20,096 nucleotides of DNA from an uncultured Tissierellia bacterium. GTDB taxonomy: Bacteria > Bacillota > Clostridia > Tissierellales > Peptoniphilaceae. The position numbers and the translations under genes were made by a program. This document shows positions 6,882-14,343 of this stretch, in pieces. The stretch lies in the NCBI GenBank assembly GCA_902489375.1, contig CABTZP010000015.1, positions 1-20,096 on the forward strand. The letters are read 5' to 3'. The notes under the pieces are model-generated. The model saw only the letters and a list, made by a program, of their open reading frames with translations, searched no databases and had not been told where the DNA came from. Position 1 is the stretch's first letter. Each line of letters begins with the position of its first letter.

Positions 6882-9179
6882 ATGGCTGAGAATACAGAAA
6901 AGACGGTTTCCTGTTCCCTGGTCTCCCGAGACCATAGCTTTACCCAAAACCGGGAGCTCTCCTGGCTGGATTTCAATGAACGGGTGCTTGAGGAAGGAAT
7001 GGACCCCAGGGTACCGGTCCTTGAGCGCGCCAAGTTCATTTCAATTTTCACCTCCAATTTGGACGAATTTTTCCGGGTCCGGGTAGGGTCCCTGATCAAT
7101 GTGCAGAGTCTGAAGAAAAACGCCCGGGACAATAAAACGGGCTGGACAGCTGAAGAGCAGCTCAATCAGGTCTTTGAACGGGTCCCCGGTCTTTACCGAA
7201 AAAGAGACCTTGCCATCCAGACCCTCCGTCCCCTTCTGGAAAGAGAGGGCATCCGCCAGCTTTCCCTAAAAGACCTGTCGGAAAAAGAAGAGCGGTATCT
7301 GGACCGCTATTATGAATCCCGGGTCCTTCCCATTCTTTCGCCTCTGATTATTGATGCCCGCCATCCTTTCCCGAACCTTGTCAATCTTCAGTCCTATATT
7401 TTTTCTGATGTCGTGGATGAAGAGGGAGAGGTTTTCTATGGACTGATTTCCCTTCCCCCTCAGCTTCCGGAGATGATCTTTTTTCCGGGGACAACGACCT
7501 ATGTTCCGCTCAGCGAGGTCATTATGGACCGGGCCGAATCCCTTTTTAAAGGCTTCACCCTGGAAAGCCGGGCAGTGATTTCCATTACCCGGTCAGCGGA
7601 TATTGACCTGGATGAAGGGCTGGATGAAATGGAAGGCAACATCCGCTCCATCATGAAAAAGGCCCTGAAAAAGCGTCAGCACCTGGCCCCGGTTCGGCTG
7701 GAAATCCAGGGGAGCCTTCCCCAGGAAAGCCTGGATTTTTTAATCCGCCACCATCATTTAAAAACCAGTCAGGTCTACGAATCCAAGAGTCCTCTTCATC
7801 TCAAGTACTTTTTTGAACTGGAAGACCGGCTGACCCCAAAAATGAAAGACCGGGTCCTTTATCCGCCTTTTGAGCCCCAGCCCTCTCCCCTCTTCGACAG
7901 CCGCCGGCCGATCATGGATCAGATCCTGGAAGGGGATAAAATCCTCCACTTTCCCTATGAATCCATGGACCCCTTCCTCAGGCTCCTTCAAGAAGCGGCC
8001 AAAGACCCCTCCGTTGCAACGATCCGGATCACCATTTACCGGATGGCCTCAGTTTCCAAGGTAGCGAAGGCCCTGGCTGAGGCGGCGGAAAACGGCAAAG
8101 AGGTCCTTGCCCTCATGGAGCTTCGGGCCCGCTTTGACGAGGAAAATAATATTGACTATTCCGAGCTTTTGGAGCAAGCCGGCTGCACGATTATCTATGG
8201 ACTGGAAAATTTCAAGGTTCATTCCAAGGTCTGTCAGATTACCTTCTTCCGGGACAATAAGGTTCAGTTTATTACCCAGATTGGAACCGGCAATTACAAT
8301 GAAAAAACAGCCAAGGCCTATACGGATCTTTCCCTGATGACGGCTGATCCTGTCATTGGCCGGGATGCGGGGATCTTCTTTAAGAATATGCAAATTGGAA
8401 GCCTGACCGGAAAATATGACAAACTCCTCCAGGCCCCTACAGGCATCAAGCCCGGCCTGATGAAAATGATGGACCGGGAAATTGACCGAGCAAAACGCGG
8501 AGAGCCGGCCGAGATTATTTTAAAATGCAATTCCGTATCGGAACGAGATGTTTTAGATAAGATTTCCGAGGCCTCCCAGGCCGGGGTAAAGGTTACGATG
8601 ATTGTCCGGGGAATCTGCTGCATTTTGCCCGGAATTCCTGAAAAAACAGAAAATCTTCGGATCATTTCCATTGTCGGAAGGTTCCTGGAGCATCATCGGA
8701 TTTACTCCTTCGGTCCCGGCCATGAGGATCTTTATCTCTCCTCGGCGGACCTGATGACCAGAAACCTGGTCAACCGGGTGGAGATCGCCTGTCCCATTCA
8801 GGATCCCCTGATCAAAAAAAGAGTAGCCCATATTTTGGATGTCTGCCTGGAGGATACGGCCAAGGCGAAAGAACTTCAGGCGGACGGGTCCTACCTTTCC
8901 TTACGGGAAAAAGCCGATCTTGATCACGGGACCATGGCGGAACAAGCGGAGAAAACAGAAATTGGCGCTCAGTCCACCTTTATGAAAGAGGCGGAGGAAT
9001 CAGCAAGAGAAAGGGAAAAAGAAATGAAAAAAGAAGAAAGAAAAGTCCAGGGATCTCCTGCCCCGAGAGCAAAAAGGGAGCGGCCTTTAGAGGTCGGGAA
9101 AACCTATGATGTCCGCAAACTTCCAGAAGAAAAGAAGGGCTTCTGGGCAAAGATCAACGCCTGGTTTAAGGGAGAATAA
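6882..9179 (+). CDS. ppk1: Polyphosphate kinase 1 with extra charged C-terminal tail
   Basis: This 765-residue enzyme should transfer the gamma-phosphate of ATP to a growing polyphosphate chain, reversibly. The N-terminal domain begins with the typical NRELSWLDFNERVLEE. The phospholipase-D-like catalytic half carries the autophosphorylated His of FKVHSKV (H447) and the second essential His of FLEHHRIYSF (H604), equivalent to E. coli H435 and H592. The later conserved block reads SADLMTRNL (621-629) where many homologues have SADWMxRNL. The core ends near residue 676; about 89 further residues are Lys/Glu-rich, predicted helical, then Pro/Arg-containing, and finish GFWAKINAWFKGE, which looks amphipathic. 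AAAGGA lies 6 nt before ATG 6882. It follows fbp closely and precedes a HAD phosphatase. Confidence 0.96.
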   Translation: MAENTEKTVSCSLVSRDHSFTQNRELSWLDFNERVLEEGMDPRVPVLERAKFISIFTSNLDEFFRVRVGSLINVQSLKKNARDNKTGWTAEEQLNQVFERVPGLYRKRDLAIQTLRPLLEREGIRQLSLKDLSEKEERYLDRYYESRVLPILSPLIIDARHPFPNLVNLQSYIFSDVVDEEGEVFYGLISLPPQLPEMIFFPGTTTYVPLSEVIMDRAESLFKGFTLESRAVISITRSADIDLDEGLDEMEGNIRSIMKKALKKRQHLAPVRLEIQGSLPQESLDFLIRHHHLKTSQVYESKSPLHLKYFFELEDRLTPKMKDRVLYPPFEPQPSPLFDSRRPIMDQILEGDKILHFPYESMDPFLRLLQEAAKDPSVATIRITIYRMASVSKVAKALAEAAENGKEVLALMELRARFDEENNIDYSELLEQAGCTIIYGLENFKVHSKVCQITFFRDNKVQFITQIGTGNYNEKTAKAYTDLSLMTADPVIGRDAGIFFKNMQIGSLTGKYDKLLQAPTGIKPGLMKMMDREIDRAKRGEPAEIILKCNSVSERDVLDKISEASQAGVKVTMIVRGICCILPGIPEKTENLRIISIVGRFLEHHRIYSFGPGHEDLYLSSADLMTRNLVNRVEIACPIQDPLIKKRVAHILDVCLEDTAKAKELQADGSYLSLREKADLDHGTMAEQAEKTEIGAQSTFMKEAEESAREREKEMKKEERKVQGSPAPRAKRERPLEVGKTYDVRKLPEEKKGFWAKINAWFKGE

Positions 9180-9193
9180 ACGAAAACTTCGCG

Positions 9194-9220
9194 GAAAAAA
9201 GGGCCTTTTTCCCTTTTTTC
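9194..9220 (+). terminator. Possible weak terminator between ppk1 and the HAD gene
   Basis: AAAAAAGGG, loop CCTTTTT, CCCTTTTTT forms an A/T-rich 9-bp stem whose right arm is itself a T run. It lies 14 bp after the ppk1 stop and ends about 13 bp before the next ribosome binding site. It may be only a partial terminator; the next gene is so close that read-through is likely. Confidence 0.5.
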
Positions 9221-9245
9221 TTCCTTAAAAAGAAAGGAGGAGCCT

Positions 9246-10136
9246 GTGAGGGGCGAACGGCGTTTTGACCATTTCGTCTTCGACTTGGATGGCACCCTAG
9301 TCACCGATAAAAAAGAAATCAGCCCGGCCCTTCGCGCCTGCCTTTTGGATCTCCAGGCCCAGGGCTCTAGGCTCTGCCTTTGTACTGGAAGAACGGTATA
9401 CGGCGTTCTTCCCTATGCCGAAGAGCTGGAAATGGGAAAATACGGAGGATTTTTAATCGGGATGAATGGGTCCCTCGTTCAGCGGATGGACGGGGAGGTG
9501 CTTTTGGAAGCGGATGTGCTTGACCGCAAAAAGCTCCTCCCTCTTCTTGCGCCCTGGGACGAGCTTCCCCTCCTTACCCTGGCCTTTTACCAAAATGATA
9601 TCAGCTGCGCCCTCAATCGAGCCGGAAATGATCTTTTACCCTTCGCCGCTTCGAAATTTCCCCGCTTTAACCGGCTGCCGATGAACATCTGCCGGACTTT
9701 CCGGGACTTTCGCGAGGAAGATCCCCTGAAGCTGCTTTTTATGGGCAGGCCTGACCTTCTCTCCAAGGCGAAAGAGACCTTCCTTCTTCCCTATCGGGAA
9801 AGGTACTCTCTCGTTGACTCGGCAGATTTTTTTGTCGAGCTTATGCCGAAAGGAACCAATAAAAGCCGGGGACTTGTCCGGCTTTTTGAAAAAGAAAAAA
9901 TTGATCCCCGGCGGGTCATGGCCTTTGGGGATCAAAATAACGATCTTGAAATGATTGAAATGGCAGGGCTGGGCATTGCCATGGGCAACGCCAGCCAGAA
10001 GTTAAAGGAGACGGCGGATCTTGTGATCGGAACCAATGAGGAGGATGGAATCTGCCGGTTTTTGATTGATCTGGGCTTATGGACGCCGGACCGGAAGATC
10101 AAAGGGCTTCTTCTCCCTTCGGCTCTGGAAAAATAG
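9246..10136 (+). CDS. Cof-type HAD-superfamily phosphatase
   Basis: This 296-residue protein is a HAD hydrolase of the Cof (IIB) type, which dephosphorylates small phosphorylated metabolites such as sugar phosphates or flavin nucleotides. Motif I is DLDGTLVT (13-20) with both catalytic Asp. CTGRT (46-50) is motif II. PKGTNKSRGL (201-210) holds the motif III Lys. GDQNNDLEM (228-236) is motif IV. The cap domain lies between II and III. The start is GTG at 9246 with a perfect AAAGGAGG 5 nt upstream. The substrate cannot be told from sequence. Its last 20 codons overlap the 3' end of the opposing tadA gene by 60 bp, with no terminator between the convergent genes. Confidence 0.92.
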   Translation: MRGERRFDHFVFDLDGTLVTDKKEISPALRACLLDLQAQGSRLCLCTGRTVYGVLPYAEELEMGKYGGFLIGMNGSLVQRMDGEVLLEADVLDRKKLLPLLAPWDELPLLTLAFYQNDISCALNRAGNDLLPFAASKFPRFNRLPMNICRTFRDFREEDPLKLLFMGRPDLLSKAKETFLLPYRERYSLVDSADFFVELMPKGTNKSRGLVRLFEKEKIDPRRVMAFGDQNNDLEMIEMAGLGIAMGNASQKLKETADLVIGTNEEDGICRFLIDLGLWTPDRKIKGLLLPSALEK

Positions 10137-10658
10137 GCGGATCAGGGCCCGGCAGGGCTCTTCAAGAACTCCCGAGCGGACACGGATCTTCCAGAGATTC
10201 GCCCTAGGGGAAAGCACATCAACCATGGACCCGCAGGCTCCCCTTTCAGGGTCGGCCGTCCCATAGACCAGCCTTCCCAAGCGGGCATTGATCATCGCGC
10301 CGGCGCACATGGAGCAGGGCTCCATCGTCACATAGAGGGTGCAGTCACTGAGTCTTCTGCCTAGGAGATCTCCGCCTGCTTTTAAGGCGATCATCTCGGC
10401 ATGGCAAAGACCGGAGGCCCTTTCCTCAACCTGATTTTCGGCGAAAAAAAGGGTTTTTCCCTTCCGGCAAAGGACGGCGCCGACGGGCACCTCTCCCCTT
10501 TTTCCAGCCTGAAGGGCCTGGATCAGGGCTTCCCTCATATGAAAACGATCAATATGCGCATAGTCCACGACAGCTGAGCAGACGGGACGCTTTTTCCCCT
10601 TCGGCCCGGCCATTCTTTTTTTTAATCCATATTTTCGCCAGTAGGCATCATAATCCAT
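10077..10658 (-). CDS. tadA: tRNA-specific adenosine-34 deaminase
   Basis: This 193-residue zinc deaminase converts adenosine to inosine at wobble position 34 of tRNA-Arg(ACG). The zinc site is clear: HAE (86-88, with the proton-shuttle Glu) and PCSMC (114-118). Flanking TLYVTMEPCSMCAGAMINAR and the later GACGS are typical of TadA rather than of cytidine or guanine deaminases. The frame is open to a TTG at 10700, but ATG 10658 has GGAG at 8 nt and is preferred; translation from there still gives about 40 residues before the MREALIQAL that usually begins the domain, including a basic KKRMAGPKGKKRP stretch. It follows the ABC ATPase gene by 118 bp with only a weak hairpin between, so read-through from that operon is possible. 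Its 3' end overlaps the HAD gene on the other strand. Confidence 0.92.
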   Translation of the reverse strand: MDYDAYWRKYGLKKRMAGPKGKKRPVCSAVVDYAHIDRFHMREALIQALQAGKRGEVPVGAVLCRKGKTLFFAENQVEERASGLCHAEMIALKAGGDLLGRRLSDCTLYVTMEPCSMCAGAMINARLGRLVYGTADPERGACGSMVDVLSPRANLWKIRVRSGVLEEPCRALIRLFFQSRREKKPFDLPVRRP

Positions 10659-10776
10659 GGTCCTCACTCCAAGATCGGTCCGGATCGGCTGAAGGCGCAA
10701 GAATCAGCATCAGGAGGCTGATCGGTCTTTTCTTGATGCCATAAGTCCCCGTTCCTTTTTTCCCTCTCTTCTTTGC

Positions 10777-11535
10777 CTATAAAATTTTGGAAAGGAAGGC
10801 CTTAGCCCGCTCTTCCTGGGGGTGGAGGAAAAAGTCTTCGGGATCAGACGATTCTTCCAAAATCCTTCCCTCATCCATAAAAAGAACGCGGTTGGAAACG
10901 GAACGGGCAAAACCCATTTCATGGGTCACGACGACCATGGTCATCCCCTCGCTGGCCAGCTGAGTCATCAAATCCAAAACCTCTCCGACCATTTCGGGGT
11001 CTAAGGCGGACGTCGGCTCATCGAAAAGAAGGATCTCCGGGTCCATCATCAAGGCTCGGACAATGGCGATCCGCTGCTGCTGGCCTCCGGAAAGTTCGGC
11101 GGGGTAGGCCGCTTCCTTCGTTTCCAGGCCAATCCGCTGAAGGAGGGCCCGGGCCTTTTCCTTTGCCAGCTTTTCTTCGAGCTTTTTTCGAACCAGCGGG
11201 GCGAGAATCATATTTTCCAGAATGGTCTTCTGCGAAAAAAGATTGAAGGACTGGAAGACCATCCCCACACGTTCCCGGTAGGAATTGACATCATAGCCCG
11301 CCTGCGTGATGTCTGTCCCTTCAAAGATCATTTCCCCGCCCGTGGGCTTTTCTAAAAGATTTAAGCAGCGAAGAAAAGTCGATTTGCCTGAGCCTGACGG
11401 GCCAATCAGGCAGACCCGATCGCCCTGACGGACGGTGAGGCTCAGGCCCTTTAAGACCAAAAGATCCCCAAATTGTTTTTGAAGATCCTTCACTTCCAAA
11501 AGAAGCTTTTCTTCTTTTTTCTTATCATTTTTCAT
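10777..11535 (-). CDS. glnQ: Polar amino-acid ABC transporter ATPase
   Basis: This 252-residue nucleotide-binding subunit powers the importer encoded just upstream. All motifs are intact: Walker A GPSGSGKS (45-52), Q-loop Gln95, signature LSGGQQQR (148-155), Walker B ILLFDE (168-173), D-loop SALD and switch His205. The sequence is typical of the GlnQ/ArtP polar amino-acid family; the symbol denotes family, not proven glutamine specificity. The ATG lies within the end of the permease gene, overlapping it by 11 bp, with GAAGG as ribosome site, so translation is coupled. A short lysine/glutamate-rich N-terminus (KNDKKKEEK) precedes the domain. Confidence 0.95.
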   Translation of the reverse strand: MKNDKKKEEKLLLEVKDLQKQFGDLLVLKGLSLTVRQGDRVCLIGPSGSGKSTFLRCLNLLEKPTGGEMIFEGTDITQAGYDVNSYRERVGMVFQSFNLFSQKTILENMILAPLVRKKLEEKLAKEKARALLQRIGLETKEAAYPAELSGGQQQRIAIVRALMMDPEILLFDEPTSALDPEMVGEVLDLMTQLASEGMTMVVVTHEMGFARSVSNRVLFMDEGRILEESSDPEDFFLHPQEERAKAFLSKIL

Positions 11536-12247
11536 GGGCAGCCTTCTTTTCTAAAAGCCGAAAGACCTTTTCCATCAGGATGACCCCGAGCAGATAGATC
11601 AGCGCAGCGGCGAGATAGGGGAGGGTTGAATTAAAGGTCGTTGAAAGGATAATGTCGGAGCCTCGGGTTAAATCCATCAGGCCAACAAAGCCGGAAATGG
11701 ATGTCTCCTTAAAAAGGGTAATGCACTCATTTCCAATGGCCGGAAGTGAATTTTTCAAAGCCAGGGGGACGCGGATATGCCGGGTCGTTTCCAAATAGGA
11801 AAGGCCCAGGGACCGGCCGCCTTCCATTTCTCCCCGCGGGACGGAAAGAAAGCCCCCTCGAAAAATTTCCGAAAGGTAGGCGGAGGAGTTCATGCCAAAG
11901 GTCAAAATACAGACCAGAACCAAATTATCCACCGAAGCGAGCAAGCCATTAAACATTAAAAGAAGCTGGAGGGCGGTCGGGGTTCCTCGAATCACGGTCA
12001 CATAGAGTTCGGCGATTTTGTTGACAACCTGAAATAGGACCGACCCCAGGGTCTTTTTCTGGGGCTTAAAATCGACATAGGAGACCCGGATCAGACAAAT
12101 GACAAGGCCCACGACAAAAGAAAAAACCAGGGCGAAAAAAGTCACGATCAGGGTCGTTTTTAGGCCGTTGATCAGATAAAGATAGCGGTCATCCTGAACA
12201 AAGTTAAAATAAAGGTCCTGTTTGAATTGATCAAAAATATTCATCAT
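11525..12247 (-). CDS. Polar amino-acid ABC transporter permease
   Basis: This 240-residue membrane protein is a HisM/GlnP-family permease. Hydrophobic segments lie at about 24-54, 92-118, 184-200 and 210-232, and the conserved VIRGTP (85-90) is present. The EAA coupling loop reads EMEGGRSLGLSYLETTRHIRVP (about 140-161): the usual E-A-A-x-x-L-G is EGGRSLG here, an atypical variant. Two ATGs stand in tandem at 12247 and 12244; the upstream sequence is G-rich (GGGGGG) rather than a clean AGGAGG. It lies between the lipoprotein gene (148 bp upstream) and the ATPase gene (11-bp overlap). The substrate is probably an amino acid, not further defined. Confidence 0.93.
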   Translation of the reverse strand: MMNIFDQFKQDLYFNFVQDDRYLYLINGLKTTLIVTFFALVFSFVVGLVICLIRVSYVDFKPQKKTLGSVLFQVVNKIAELYVTVIRGTPTALQLLLMFNGLLASVDNLVLVCILTFGMNSSAYLSEIFRGGFLSVPRGEMEGGRSLGLSYLETTRHIRVPLALKNSLPAIGNECITLFKETSISGFVGLMDLTRGSDIILSTTFNSTLPYLAAALIYLLGVILMEKVFRLLEKKAAHEK

Positions 12248-12288
12248 TGCCCCCCGGAAATGGGATCAAAAAAGAGAAGAAGGCCTTT

Positions 12289-12337
12289 CCGAAGCCGGAC
12301 CCGGAGGGAAAACCTCTAAGCAGAATCCGGCTTTCGG
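12289..12337 (-). promoter_or_regulatory. Stable intercistronic hairpin between binding protein and permease
   Basis: On the minus strand CCGAAAGCCGGA pairs with TCCGGCTTCGG (11 bp with one bulged A), and the loop holds a small GAGG..CCTC hairpin. It is followed by a pyrimidine-rich stretch ending in six T (about 12266-12282). It lies in the 148-bp gap after the lipoprotein gene. Such structures commonly protect the upstream mRNA or act as partial terminators, so that more binding protein than permease is made. The role is inference; the fold is visible. Confidence 0.75.
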
Positions 12338-12395
12338 CGGGGCGAGCGCTTTCGTGCCCTTTCCCCATCGCCTTTTTTCTTTATTCTTGGATGGA

Positions 12396-13274
12396 TTAAT
12401 CGTGGATATATTTGCTGACAATCTGATCGAGGGTTCCTTCTTCCCTGAGTTCTTTGAGGGCCAGGTTAACCGCCTTAATCAGGTCTTCTTTTCCCTTGCC
12501 AAAGGCGATGGAATATTCTTCTTCCGCGTAGGCGGAATCTAAAATCGAAAGTCCTGCCGCCTGGGCATAATTTTTAGCCGGCTCTTCATCCATAATGACT
12601 GCGTCTACCTTTCCCTTGGAAAGGGCCATGACGGCGTCATTATACTTATTGAAGGATTGGACATTCTCTTCGCCAAAATCATCTTTGGCATAGGCTTCGC
12701 CAGTGGTTCCCAGCTGGGTTCCGACTTTATGATCCTTGAGATCATCCGGGGTTTTGAGGGGAGAATCCTTAGTGACCAGAATCTTGAGGATCGTTTTGTT
12801 GTAAGGATCCGAGAAGTCGACCGTCTTTTTCCTCTCTTCGGTAACGGAAATGGCGGCAACGCCGGCATCCAGCTTTCCGCTTCCAATCGCCGCTAAGATG
12901 GCTTTAAAGTCCATGTCCTGGAACTTGACTTCCAGGCCCATTTTCTCTCCAACAGCCTTAAGGATATCGACATCAATTCCAACCATCTCGTTTTTATCAT
13001 AGTATTCAAATGGGGGAAAATCAGCGGAAGTGCCGACCCGTAAGACTTCCCCGCCCAGGGCCTTTTTTCCTGCCTCATAGATGGCGGCGGAATCCGCTCC
13101 TTCCTCCGGCGCCTTGGATTCTTCCTTTGACTCATTCTTGGATTCTTCCGAAAGGTTCTCGGATGCATCCGAAGCTGGCTGGCTTTCTTTTTGCGGCTCC
13201 TTTGGTGCCCCGCAGGCGGCAAGGATCATGCAGAGCGCAAGAGCCAGGGCGATCATTTTAGCAAACTTTTTCAT
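12396..13274 (-). CDS. Amino-acid ABC transporter substrate-binding lipoprotein
   Basis: This 292-residue protein should sit on the outer face of the membrane and deliver substrate to the downstream permease. It has a lipoprotein signal peptide with lipobox LAAC (18-21, lipidated Cys21), then a flexible Ser/Glu/Lys-rich linker (about 22-62). A family 3 solute-binding domain follows from about 75, beginning LRVGTSADFPPFEYYD and including AAISVTEERKKTVDFSDPY, where the Arg and preceding Ser/Thr normally bind the amino-acid backbone. GGAGG lies 6 nt before ATG 13274. It begins 30 bp after degV. The side-chain specificity cannot be read with certainty. Confidence 0.95.
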   Translation of the reverse strand: MKKFAKMIALALALCMILAACGAPKEPQKESQPASDASENLSEESKNESKEESKAPEEGADSAAIYEAGKKALGGEVLRVGTSADFPPFEYYDKNEMVGIDVDILKAVGEKMGLEVKFQDMDFKAILAAIGSGKLDAGVAAISVTEERKKTVDFSDPYNKTILKILVTKDSPLKTPDDLKDHKVGTQLGTTGEAYAKDDFGEENVQSFNKYNDAVMALSKGKVDAVIMDEEPAKNYAQAAGLSILDSAYAEEEYSIAFGKGKEDLIKAVNLALKELREEGTLDQIVSKYIHD

Positions 13275-13304
13275 CTTGTTCCTCCTTCTTTTCTTGTTTT
13301 TTTT

Positions 13305-14198
13305 CTACTTTCTCCATTTTCTGGAAGCCGGGAAAAAGACATTTTCGATCTCATCCCGAATAATCCCACAAAATCCGACGGACCGGGGGCCGATATGGGT
13401 CCCCACAACGGCCCCCATGCGCATGAGGTCCGTTTCAATGTGAAGGCGGTTATAAATTTCTTCCTGATAGTCTTCCGCCATCCCCTTGTCTGAGGTGTAT
13501 AGAACAACGGGCTTATATTTTTCTACCCGATGGTTATTTTCAAAAGTTTCCATCTGTTTATTCAGACAGGCCTTCCTCCCCCTGGAAAAGTTTACGAGTT
13601 CGACATAGCCCCAGCTGGTTTCCGTGACATTCGGCTTAATGGATAGGGCATCACCGAAGGCCGCCAGGGGGCCGGGAATCCGCCCGCCTTTTTTCAGATT
13701 CGCGAGGGTATCGAGCATCACCTGAATGAGGGCATGTTTGCGAAAAGTCTGTAAATCACGCATCACTTCAGTGGCGTCACAGCCTTCATCTCTTTTTTCG
13801 ATCGCCCGAAAGACTTCCATGGTCTGCCCATAGGTTGCGTTTAATGAATCAAAGACAAAAAGCCTTTGATCTTGAAGCTCTTCCTTCGCCTTAAAGGCCA
13901 TCTCACAGGTTCCGGACAGTTTGGAAGAAAGCGCGATATAGAGAAGCTGATCATCCGGCCCAATCTGATCCAGGATTTGCTTAAAATCGAAAAGGAGTTC
14001 ACCCGGAGAAAGACGGGATGTGGTAGGCAGGTTCTTTTCCTTTTCCAGCCGGTCAAAAAAAACGGTGATATCTTCGTCGGTGGTCTGGGGGACGTCTTCT
14101 CCTTCAAAAGAAATGTGGATCGGACGAATGAAAATGCCTAGTTCTTCTTGTCTATCCAGGGTAAAGTCCGCCCCGGTATCGGTCATAATATGAAGCAT
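13305..14198 (-). CDS. DegV family fatty-acid-binding protein
   Basis: This 297-residue protein belongs to the DegV/FakB family. Members bind a single fatty acid, and FakB members present it to the kinase FakA for phosphorylation. Typical family features are MTDTGADF at the start, PTTSRLSPGE (58-67) and SSKLSGT (91-97), where the Ser/Thr residues bind the carboxylate, and GTHIGPRSVGF near the end. The ATG at 14198 has AGGAGG 5 nt upstream. A near-consensus promoter precedes it. The binding-protein gene starts only 30 bp after its stop, so degV heads the ABC transporter operon. No fakA is in the window, and whether the ligand here is a fatty acid is inference from the family. Confidence 0.93.
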   Translation of the reverse strand: MLHIMTDTGADFTLDRQEELGIFIRPIHISFEGEDVPQTTDEDITVFFDRLEKEKNLPTTSRLSPGELLFDFKQILDQIGPDDQLLYIALSSKLSGTCEMAFKAKEELQDQRLFVFDSLNATYGQTMEVFRAIEKRDEGCDATEVMRDLQTFRKHALIQVMLDTLANLKKGGRIPGPLAAFGDALSIKPNVTETSWGYVELVNFSRGRKACLNKQMETFENNHRVEKYKPVVLYTSDKGMAEDYQEEIYNRLHIETDLMRMGAVVGTHIGPRSVGFCGIIRDEIENVFFPASRKWRK

Positions 14199-14242
14199 GG
14201 GTTCCTCCTGTCGGCAAAAGCCGGTCTTATCTTTACCTATTT

Positions 14243-14271
14243 ATTGTAAGAAATCTGACTCATTAGGTCAA
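14243..14271 (-). promoter_or_regulatory. Sigma-A promoter of the degV-ABC transporter operon
   Basis: On the minus strand TTGACC (14266-14271) and TACAAT (14243-14248) are 17 bp apart. Transcription should start near 14236, about 38 nt before the degV ATG. Confidence 0.8.
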
Positions 14272-14308
14272 AGGAAATGACGGGTTCGTCAATTTTCTTC
14301 TCTAGCGT

Positions 14309-14314
14309 TATACT
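14309..14314 (+). promoter_or_regulatory. Possible -10 element for the MoxR/VWA unit
   Basis: TATACT lies 30 bp before the moxR-like ATG. The best -35 (TTCGTC, 14285-14290, 18-bp spacer) is poor. The sequence overlaps the region upstream of the divergent degV promoter, so the two units may be controlled together. Confidence 0.5.
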
Positions 14315-14343
14315 AATTAAGGTAAAGAAAGGAAGGCGCAATC

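Noticed and set aside
10659..10700. Upstream TTG start for tadA
   Set aside because: No ribosome binding site precedes it, whereas ATG 10658 has GGAG at proper distance.
10685..10735. ATCAGC..GCTGAT hairpin after glnQ as a terminator
   Set aside because: The stem is only 6 bp and no T run follows, so read-through into tadA is more likely.
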